Part shown: positions 6,944-11,853 of the stretch, one piece after another
Layout of the letters: every line of letters starts with the position of its first letter
Numbering within the stretch: the first letter of the stretch is position 1
Source: JBEKLJ01 sp050010255
GTDB taxonomy: Bacteria > Acidobacteriota > Terriglobia > Bryobacterales > Bryobacteraceae
Assembly: GCA_050010255.1 (NCBI GenBank)
Contig: JBEKLJ010000107.1
Span: forward strand, 1-11,853
Length of the DNA stretch: 11,853 bases
Direction of reading: 5' to 3'
Program-made: the position numbers and the translations under genes
Notes under the pieces: model-generated
The model's input: only the letters and a program-made list of their open reading frames with translations
Told to the model about the DNA's origin: nothing
Databases searched by the model: none

Positions 6944-8041
6944 GTGGATATGGGGAATGAGCACATGAAACGATGCCAGAACCTCGCGAAGATGTCGATT
7001 GCAGTGGCATTGGCAGCATGCACGATTGCACACGGGTCTCCTATATCCTGGCAGGAGTATCCTCTCAATCCGGTCTATAGCCCTGGCAAGGCCTACTATC
7101 CGACTGTCCTCCAGGAAGGCAGCACCTATACGATGTGGTCTGACAACGCCACTGGAGAGCAGATGGCGACGTCCCCCGATGGTATTAACTGGACGACCGT
7201 TGGCCAGGTTTCCGGGCTGCTCAATCCCAGGCATACCGTTGTGGAGAGAATCGGCGCTGAGTATCGCATTTGGTACAACGATTCAAGTGAACTGTATTCC
7301 ATTGATGCCATCCGAACGGCTACGTCTTCTGATGGAGTGACCTGGTCCAATGACACGCCCATTACGCAGGTAGGAACCACGGTCATCACGGGGACATGGC
7401 CGTCATGGAACACCGGATCCTACGGCCCTTGCGACATCTTGTACAATCCTCTTGGCAGTTCCTCGATTGTCGATCCAATCGACAAAGATTCGGTCTGGGC
7501 CAACAGGTTTGTCATGTATTACGACGGCACAACGGGAGCCGATGAATTCGTGGGCCTGGCTGTCTCCAATGACGGCGTCAACTGGCAAGGATACAATGGC
7601 GGCGCGCTTCCGGTATTGGATAGCAGTCCCACCGGCTGGGACAGCGGGTACGTAGGTTACGGAACTGTCATCAGGGAAAGCGATAGTGCCTTCGACTTCT
7701 GGTACAGCGGGGGCAGCGGCTATGTCCTGAATCAGGGCATAGGCTATGCCTTCTCCAGTGACGGCATCAACTGGGTAAAGGATCCCAGCAACCCGATCTT
7801 TCACATTGACGACGGGGTGGCTTGGCGAAACGATCGGACCTACACGCCGATGGTGATTGGCAATCAGATGTGGTTCAGCGGCAAGGACACCTCAGGGGTT
7901 TATGCGATTGGATATGCCTCTGGCAGCGCAGTCCCCGAGCCGGGCGCCATCAGCCTGCTGGCCATAGGCGGTCTCACACTGCTGATTTCTCGGAGAAACA
8001 GGAAATGGGGTGGATGTCGCCGTAAGCGACATTCGGCTTAG
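6944..8041 (+). CDS. Secreted five-bladed beta-propeller protein with PEP-CTERM anchor
   Basis: Up to 365 aa. An N-terminal signal peptide (about 8-31, MKRCQ...MSIAVALAACTIAHG) leads to a body with four SxDGxxW motifs (77-83, 128-134, 208-214, 271-277). Five aromatic beta-strand repeats (YTMWSD, YRIWYND, FVMYYDG, FDFWYSG, MWFSGKD) suggest five blades, as in the GH32/43/68/130 glycosidase folds. The C-terminus has a PEP-CTERM sorting signal (330-354): VPEPGA, a hydrophobic helix and RRNRK, then an unusual 11-residue basic tail. PEP-CTERM proteins are exported and processed by an exosortase, often alongside exopolysaccharide. Glycan binding or hydrolysis is inferred; I cannot assign catalytic acids. 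The GTG at 6944 fits GGAGGA 7 nt upstream; ATG 6965 gives a cleaner signal peptide. GC is lower than in the flanking chromosome, consistent with transfer. Confidence 0.85.
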   Translation: MDMGNEHMKRCQNLAKMSIAVALAACTIAHGSPISWQEYPLNPVYSPGKAYYPTVLQEGSTYTMWSDNATGEQMATSPDGINWTTVGQVSGLLNPRHTVVERIGAEYRIWYNDSSELYSIDAIRTATSSDGVTWSNDTPITQVGTTVITGTWPSWNTGSYGPCDILYNPLGSSSIVDPIDKDSVWANRFVMYYDGTTGADEFVGLAVSNDGVNWQGYNGGALPVLDSSPTGWDSGYVGYGTVIRESDSAFDFWYSGGSGYVLNQGIGYAFSSDGINWVKDPSNPIFHIDDGVAWRNDRTYTPMVIGNQMWFSGKDTSGVYAIGYASGSAVPEPGAISLLAIGGLTLLISRRNRKWGGCRRKRHSA

Positions 8042-8045
8042 GGCG
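8018..8045 (+). terminator. Hairpin spanning the stop of the propeller gene
   Basis: CGCC-G-TAAGC pairs with GCTTA-G-GGCG around an 8-nt loop, with one internal G/G mismatch. It covers the stop codon. There is no U tract. A perfect palindrome GGTCGCGACC follows at 8054-8063. Confidence 0.35.
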
Positions 8046-8076
8046 CGAGCTCCGGTCGCGACCACTCGCCTTGGTG

Positions 8077-8204
8077 TCAGCACCAGCAGTTCCGATCCAG
8101 TCTGCGGTACTGCACCGCCTCAGCCAGGTGCTTGGCTGAGACGCTCTCGGCGGAGTCGAGATCGGCGATGGTGCGCGCCAGCTTCAGGATGCGGTCGTGC
8201 GCGC
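8077..8204 (-). pseudogene. comM: comM/yifB fragment B: isolated 3' end
   Basis: The minus frame ending at TGA 8079-8077 gives AHDRILKLARTIADLD...AKHLAEAVQYRRLDRNCWC, 42 residues matching the end of ComM and identical to fragment C at 34 of 42 positions. DNA similarity to fragment C starts at the stop codon and breaks off at about 8204 in the GTGCGCGC tract. There is no start and nothing homologous upstream. It is a displaced or duplicated gene end of about 128 bp that could equally be an att-like site. Confidence 0.8.
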
Positions 8205-8231
8205 CTGTCGCAGATCGGCGACGCGTTGCTG

Positions 8232-8669
8232 TCACGGCGCTGACTGGCGCAGCAGCTCCGGAAGCTGTCGAGCGACGCACCATGCCCCGACGACCGCCAC
8301 CAGGATTGCCATGACGTAAAGCGTTTCAAAGAGCCACCACCACCACCCGATAGGCGGGCTGTCGGGATTCATCTTCCGTTCCGCATTCCGAAATTCCCAC
8401 CAACGTGCCAGACAGAAGACAATTTGAGCCGATGTGACCAAGCCGAGAAACGTGGTGAGGTAGAGGATCCCATTGATCAAGTAGAGCAGCACGGCGGGCC
8501 TGAGTTCGAGCTTGGTTCTCGTCGAGACCAGGGCGACACCGGCTGCCGCTAACCCCGAGAAAAGTCTCGCATACGACGCGAAGGCGTCACGCGCAAGTTC
8601 CGTAAAGTACTTTTGCCGGTCTGTGACGAACTTGTACCGCTCAAGCTTCAAGCTGTCGTGCAAATCCAT
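8232..8669 (-). CDS. Small integral membrane protein of unknown function
   Basis: 145 aa. An acidic/basic cytosolic head (MDLHDSLKLERYKFVTDRQ, then YFTELARDAF) is followed by three hydrophobic segments: about 35-50 (LFSGLAAAGVALVS), about 60-85 (AVLLYLINGILYLTTFLGLVTSAQIVF) and about 110-132 (LFETLYVMAILVAVVGAW). Four consecutive Trp (WWWW) start the last helix. The ATG has an excellent AGGAGGAA Shine-Dalgarno 7 nt upstream, so the gene appears functional. It fills exactly the interval between comM fragments B and C, on the same strand as comM, and its GC is lower than that of the chromosome. I do not recognise the family; the layout (short soluble head plus 3 TM) is seen in some small accessory or defence-type membrane proteins, but no function should be inferred. 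Confidence 0.75.
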   Translation of the reverse strand: MDLHDSLKLERYKFVTDRQKYFTELARDAFASYARLFSGLAAAGVALVSTRTKLELRPAVLLYLINGILYLTTFLGLVTSAQIVFCLARWWEFRNAERKMNPDSPPIGWWWWLFETLYVMAILVAVVGAWCVARQLPELLRQSAP

Positions 8670-8696
8670 GCAGTTCTTCCTCCTGCAACCGCCACG

Positions 8697-9165
8697 TCAT
8701 ACCCAGTAAGTCCGGTCCAGGCTCCGGTACTGCACCGCCTCGGCCAGGTGCTTGGCGGAGACGCTCTCGACGGCGTCGAGATCGGCGATGGTGCGGGCCA
8801 CCTTGAGGATGCGGTCGTGCGCGCGGGCCGAGAGGCCGAGCTTGCGCATGGCCAGCTCGAGCGTGCGCTCGCCGGCCTCATCTAGCCGGCAGACCTTCCG
8901 CAGCAGCCGCGGCGGAAGCTCGGCATTGTAGTGCTTGCGCTCCCGCTGGATGCGGCGCGCCGCCTGAATGCGGGCGCGCAGCTCCTCGGAGGAGGCGCCC
9001 TGCTCGTCGGCGCGCATCTCCTTGTAAGGCACCGCGGGCACCTCGATGTGCAGGTCGATGCGGTCGAGCAGCGGCCCGCTGATGCGTGCCAGGTAGCGCT
9101 GGATGATGGCCGGCGTGCAGCGGCACTCGCGCGTGGTATCGCCGTAGAACCCGCACGGACACCCG
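8697..9165 (-). pseudogene. comM: comM/yifB fragment C: 5'-truncated C-terminal third
   Basis: The minus frame ending at TGA 8699-8697 encodes about 156 residues of typical ComM: CPCGFYGDTTRECRCTP, IQRYLARISGPLLDRIDLHIEVPAV, the ELRARIQAARRIQRER segment, ELPPRLLRKVCRLDEAGERTLELAMRKLGLSARAHDRILKVARTIADLD and AVQYRSLDRTYWV. Homology stops at the CPCG motif (about 9159-9165). The frame continues open to 9446, but that part has no ComM similarity and differs completely in character. The first two thirds (N-terminal domain, Walker A and B) are missing, so the protein cannot be an active AAA+ motor. In the complete family this protein promotes branch migration during natural transformation. Confidence 0.85.
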
Positions 9166-9263
9166 TGCAGATAACAACTGCACTTTCGAACGGGCTCATC
9201 GTCCCCCGAGGCAATGGGCGGCGTGACGCGGGGGCGCTTGGTCACTTCCCGTGGCGCTCGCGC

Positions 9264-9294
9264 TGTTGACAAATGCAACAACGAGCCGTATTTG
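9264..9294 (+). promoter_or_regulatory. TTGACA box within a TGTTG/CAACA inverted repeat
   Basis: A perfect -35 TTGACA (9266-9271) is followed after 17 bp by a poor -10 TATTTG (9289-9294). The -35 overlaps TGTTG-ACAAATG-CAACA (9264-9280), a candidate operator. If used, it would give a leader of about 220 nt before the activator. Confidence 0.3.
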
Positions 9295-9413
9295 TATCGA
9301 ACCCCATGTGCTGCGTCGTGCCCTTCCCTCGCCACGTGGCCGCACGCTCTCCCTGGTTCCGCTGGTTCTTGGGACGCCTGACCTGAGATGCCCTCACCTG
9401 TGGTCTCCGACTC

Positions 9414-9440
9414 CGGGAGTCCTAGAACTCCGGACTCCCG
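9414..9440. repeat. 9-bp inverted repeat upstream of the activator
   Basis: CGGGAGTCC (9414-9422) and GGACTCCCG (9432-9440) are perfect inverted copies around the loop TAGAACTCC. A nested direct repeat ACTCCGG occurs at 9410-9416 and 9427-9433. It could be an operator or an RNA hairpin in the leader; there is no U tract. Confidence 0.5.
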
Positions 9441-9521
9441 AGGCATGGTACCGATTCGACGACTCGGCCAGGAGCAAGTCGGCTCCGTGCATCACCTGTG
9501 TTGTGAAGGGATCAATCCAGA

Positions 9522-10646
9522 ATGTTTGCGATGGCAGGACAGACAGAACCAGCGAAGCCTCCTCGAATGCTCTGGCGGGCCGAGGCAATGAAGCAATTGC
9601 ACGCACAAGCCCAACTGTTGGCGAAACAGAGCATTCCTGTTCTCATTTCCGGCGAGACCGGAACTGGGAAAGAGGCCCTCGCGCGCACGATTCATGACAT
9701 GGGCGGTGACCGGCGGCCATTCATCCCAATCGACTGCACGGGATTCCCGGCGGACTTGCTGGAGAGTGAACTCTTCGGATACGTCAAAGGGGCATTCACC
9801 GGTGCGGTCGGTGACAAGGCTGGGCTGATCGCGCTGGCTGAGGGCGGAACGGCATTCTTCGACGAGATCGGGGATCTGCCGCTGTATCTCCAGTCGAAAC
9901 TACTACGTCTTCTGCAAGAAGGGGAATACCGTCCAGTCGGCTCTTGCACCTTCAAGCGCGCCGGGTGCCGCGTGATCGCTGCCGTGAATGTGAATCTGCT
10001 TGCCGAGGTTCGCGCAGGCCGGTTCCGAGAAGATTTGTACTACCGGCTAGCGGTTGCACACCTGCGGATTCCCCCGTTGCGAAGCCGACGCGAGGATATC
10101 CCGGTTCTGATTCAGTTCTTCCTGAGACGTATGCATTCCGACTTGCAGCTGTCGGCTGCTGTCGTGAATCAGCTATCCGCAGGTTCTTGGCCGGGAAATG
10201 TCCGGCAACTGGAGAACTGCATCACATGCATGGTGAGTCTGAACTGCTGCCCAATGCTGGGGAATGGTGAGATGTCTTGCGACACGCTGGCTTCAATACA
10301 GGCGGTCCAACCCGAGCTCGACCAGGGGACGCAGCTCCCGAGATCCGATGTCGGCGGCAAGCTTGCGCCAGAGTCGCTCGCTCATTACGAATACGTGGCG
10401 ATCTGCAACGCCCTCCGCCGAACGAACGGCAATCGGGAACGAGCCTCTGAGATCTTAGGCATCGGGAGGACGACGCTGTACAGGAAGCTGCAATGCTACA
10501 ACCTCCGGACCTGGTGCAGCACCAGTTGTTCCAAGTCTTCCCAGTCAACTCCGCCTTGCGACACTGGGGGACGACCCATCCGGCGGCCTGTTTGTCAGGC
10601 GGATCGTGTAGACGACATCCCGATGCTATCGTGCGCGATCGCCTGA
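9522..10646 (+). CDS. Sigma-54 activator (AAA+ plus Fis-type HTH), no sensory domain
   Basis: A 374-aa bacterial enhancer-binding protein. The AAA+ domain starts almost at once: Walker A GETGTGKE (44-51), intact GAFTGA loop (90-95), Walker B FFDEIG (D114, E115), REDLYYRL (169-176) and WPGNVRQLEN (223-232). A Fis-type helix-turn-helix occupies about 290-328 (AICNALRRTNGNRERASEILGIGRTTLYRKL). There is no receiver, GAF or PAS domain, as in PspF/HrpS, so control must come from expression or a partner. Such proteins use ATP to open sigma-54 promoters. After the HTH, where relatives usually end, it continues 45 residues of low-complexity Ser/Cys/Pro/Arg sequence, which suggests a lost stop. GAAGGGA about 9 nt upstream supports the ATG at 9522; ATG 9531 is an alternative. 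Relatives such as PrsR control PEP-CTERM/EPS genes, and two PEP-CTERM genes are in this window. Confidence 0.88.
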   Translation: MFAMAGQTEPAKPPRMLWRAEAMKQLHAQAQLLAKQSIPVLISGETGTGKEALARTIHDMGGDRRPFIPIDCTGFPADLLESELFGYVKGAFTGAVGDKAGLIALAEGGTAFFDEIGDLPLYLQSKLLRLLQEGEYRPVGSCTFKRAGCRVIAAVNVNLLAEVRAGRFREDLYYRLAVAHLRIPPLRSRREDIPVLIQFFLRRMHSDLQLSAAVVNQLSAGSWPGNVRQLENCITCMVSLNCCPMLGNGEMSCDTLASIQAVQPELDQGTQLPRSDVGGKLAPESLAHYEYVAICNALRRTNGNRERASEILGIGRTTLYRKLQCYNLRTWCSTSCSKSSQSTPPCDTGGRPIRRPVCQADRVDDIPMLSCAIA

Positions 10647-10766
10647 CCGCACTCGGCGGCGCGGACAGTGTCGCCGAGAGCGGGGGTCGTGGCCGCCTTA
10701 CGCGAAGTCTTCGTCTACCTGCTCAAGCTGGAGGAGCGCCCGGACCTTGAGGGGAGGACGGCCTGA
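10631..10766 (+). pseudogene. Possible small frameshifted reading frame
   Basis: From GTG 10631 one frame reads VRDRLTALGGADSVAESG. After the G5 run at 10682-10686 the next frame continues VVAALREVFVYLLKLEER and PDLEGRTA, stopping 3 bp before the following small gene. Removing one G would join them into a plausible peptide of about 44 aa with an amphipathic helix. It overlaps the unusual tail of the activator. I do not recognise it; a true frameshift, a sequencing error or chance are all possible. Confidence 0.3.
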
Positions 10767-10769
10767 CCC

Positions 10770-10949
10770 GTGGAACGAAAGATCACGCTGACGATCCGCA
10801 AGCGCCTGGCAGCGGAACTCTCCGGCGACGAGCTACCCCAGCAGCTTCAGAATCGGGTGCGGAGGCTGGTGCAGGAGGAGTTGGGCATCGCACCCGGGCC
10901 AACTAGTCAGCACCAACGGATAGAAGCGCGTCGCTCTTCGAGCAAATGA
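10770..10949 (+). CDS. Hypothetical 59-aa basic protein
   Basis: A GTG-started frame encodes MERKITLTIRKRLAAELSGD, then ELPQQLQNRVRRLVQEELGIAPG and a polar tail. The charged amphipathic helices and compositional bias look like real coding sequence, and a GGGGAGG lies 12 nt upstream. It follows the preceding small frame by 3 bp, so a two-gene cassette is possible. The size and the pattern of a short strand followed by helices recall small DNA-binding or antitoxin proteins, but no family signature is visible. Confidence 0.4.
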   Translation: MERKITLTIRKRLAAELSGDELPQQLQNRVRRLVQEELGIAPGPTSQHQRIEARRSSSK

Positions 10950-11248
10950 GCCGGGCCCCTGGGATTTACACTGCAACCGCACTTCTTTCACTCGCTGCCC
11001 TTGCTGCGGTGCGGGCATCGCGGGGTGTGCCTGCGATGAATGCTCAGCACGGCCTACGCCTCCTTTTTGCCGGCCTTGCGCCAGCGCGTCCAGCCGACAG
11101 GAACGGGCGATGTGAAGGCGAGCATGATCGTCTACCGGCGGTTGGCGGCCGCTTGTTCGGGCGGGGTCGCAGCCTGGGGGCGTGCACCGCCCGTGCGCCT
11201 GCACCGCTCGCCGGGACCCCGTCGGCGCCCTCTTACATCTCCAGCTTC
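10950..11248. other. No confirmed gene; cysteine-rich frame without start codon
   Basis: No frame here has a convincing start, Shine-Dalgarno and protein character together. One plus frame (10924-11121) has nine clustered cysteines in CPCCGAGIAGCACDEC and FCRPC, resembling a zinc-binding remnant, but it contains no ATG, GTG, TTG or CTG start before the cysteines. The rest reads as GC-rich noise. Confidence 0.35.
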
Positions 11249-11442
11249 TAGCCCGGATGTTTCACCACAATCGTAGCGAGGCGCGATGAGAGGGCTGCAA
11301 AAGCATCAAGCGACGCCACAAGGCGCGCTCGCGGTCGGCACCCGCAGGTCCGTTACGGATCGAGGACGCCGGCCGAGCGCAACTTGAGTAGATGCGGCCC
11401 TATTGCGCGCCGCAGCAGGTTGTTGGTGAGAAATGCGGGCTA
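11249..11442. mobile_element. MITE-like element with inverted ends and TA borders
   Basis: The left end TAGCCCGGATGTTTCACCA (11249-11267) and the reverse complement of the right end, TAGCCCGCATTTCTCACCA (11442-11424), agree at 16 of 19 positions. Subterminal parts also match imperfectly (GGCGCG followed by AGGGC-x-GCA on both sides), so the symmetry may reach about 50 bp. The outer TA on both sides fits a TA target duplication, as made by IS630/Tc1-type transposases. The ~194-bp interior has no transposase, only a 33-codon frame from ATG 11286. It is likely a non-autonomous element or an internally deleted IS. The right end provides the TAG stop of the neighbouring PEP-CTERM gene. Confidence 0.6.
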
Positions 11443-11853
11443 AGACTGCGAACTTGCGCGTCTGGCTGCGGCCGCGCGACGCCGCCTCATTCCTCTGAGG
11501 CCGGCCAGGAGGGCCGCCCCGAGGACTAGCAGTGCGGTGGAAGGCTCGGGGTTCGAGATGGTCACCTGTCGAGTCAGGCCTGCGACCGTGCTCGGGCCCA
11601 GACCCCAGACGTCGGGCTCGAGGACTGCATTGCGAATTGTGTAGCCGGGCCCCAGGCCGACATCGAGGGCGCCGCCGAGGTTGCGTACCACGATCCGGCC
11701 GGAGAAATCCTGCCCAAAGATCGCCTCGGAGAGAGCCAGCGACAGATCCAGCGAGCTGGCCAGAACCGCGACATCGAGTTCGGCGCCGCCGCCTTGCGTG
11801 AACACCCCCGGCGCGAGCAGCAACGGGGCCGGGAAGGGCGCCCGGACCTCGCC
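11440..11853 (-). CDS. PEP-CTERM sorting-domain protein, C-terminal part
   Basis: The frame is open through the right edge of the window, so the N-terminus is missing; 137 residues are visible. The body (GGGAELDVAVLASSLDLSLALSEAIFG, then FSGRIVVRNLGGALDVGLGPG) is beta-rich and Gly-rich without a recognised catalytic motif. The C-terminus has a classic PEP-CTERM signal: NPEPSTALLVLGAALLAGLRG followed by MRRRR, then a short Ala/Arg/Ser tail. The protein should be exported and processed at the envelope by an exosortase. The stop TAG (11442-11440) lies exactly in the end of the MITE-like element, so the last residues may have been altered by that insertion. Gene function beyond surface or matrix location is unknown. 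Confidence 0.8.
   Translation of the reverse strand, partial: GEVRAPFPAPLLLAPGVFTQGGGAELDVAVLASSLDLSLALSEAIFGQDFSGRIVVRNLGGALDVGLGPGYTIRNAVLEPDVWGLGPSTVAGLTRQVTISNPEPSTALLVLGAALLAGLRGMRRRRAAAARRASSQS

Larger units (their letters stand above)
9166..9521. other. Gene-free region between the comM break and the sigma-54 activator
   Basis: Frames here are open in several directions but show no recognisable protein. The stretch holds a possible promoter at 9264-9294 and an inverted repeat at 9414-9440, listed separately. It is probably the control region of the activator gene. Confidence 0.45.

Noticed and set aside
6397..7031. Minus-strand frames across tRNA-Val and the start of the propeller gene as intact proteins
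   Set aside because: They overlap a tRNA or the propeller gene's start; only the 50 codons similar to ComM have a recognisable origin.
9166..9446. N-terminal extension of the comM fragment C frame
   Set aside because: The frame is open by chance; no ComM similarity exists beyond the CPCG motif and the composition changes sharply.
6886..9472. 12-mer GACTCGGCCAGG shared by the upstream regions of the propeller gene (6886) and the activator (9461)
   Set aside because: Too short and GC-rich to call a regulatory repeat, and part of it also occurs in the comM ends.
10833..11204. 123-codon minus-strand frame
   Set aside because: No motif, no Shine-Dalgarno, and composition typical of non-coding GC-rich DNA.

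Overview
The window looks like a GC-rich bacterial chromosome, probably an acidobacterium of the Bryobacter/Solibacter type or a similar soil bacterium. This rests on gene content (two PEP-CTERM proteins, a class I fumarase, paired single-domain chromate transporters, a small Cys4 protein) and base composition; no marker gene in the window proves it.

Left part, 1-6501, is ordinary chromosome. Class I fumarate hydratase (minus, cut by the window edge) lies 31 bp behind a HlyD-type membrane protein (minus). Divergent from these is a pair of single-domain chromate transporters overlapping by ATGA (plus), then a Cys4 small protein with its own promoter (plus). Convergent to that is a CNNM/CBS/CorC membrane protein (minus), and divergent from it a membrane-anchored penicillin-acylase family hydrolase (plus). 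A tRNA-Val(UAC) on the minus strand closes the block. Three genes here start 6-7 nt after a -10-like hexamer and lack a Shine-Dalgarno sequence, which suggests leaderless mRNAs; most other genes have clear Shine-Dalgarno sequences.

Middle part, 6502-9165, is a mosaic. Three pieces of one minus-strand gene, comM/yifB (Mg-chelatase-like AAA+ protein), lie in the same orientation, each ending at the native stop codon: 6600-6752, 8077-8204 and 8697-9165. Between them sit two unrelated genes of lower GC: a secreted five-bladed beta-propeller PEP-CTERM protein (6944-8041, plus) and a small three-helix membrane protein (8232-8669, minus). The layout (truncated gene, cargo, displaced 3' end, cargo, older 3' end) resembles repeated insertion or duplication at the 3' end of comM. 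No recombinase gene is visible.

Right part, 9166-11853, is also accessory. It has a sigma-54 activator with no sensory domain and an unusual C-terminal tail, then small or decayed reading frames, then a ~194-bp MITE-like element with TA-bounded inverted ends. That element supplies the stop codon of a second PEP-CTERM protein (minus, cut by the right edge). Sigma-54 activators are known regulators of PEP-CTERM/exopolysaccharide genes in other bacteria, so a link between the activator and its PEP-CTERM neighbours is plausible, but I found no convincing -24/-12 promoter.
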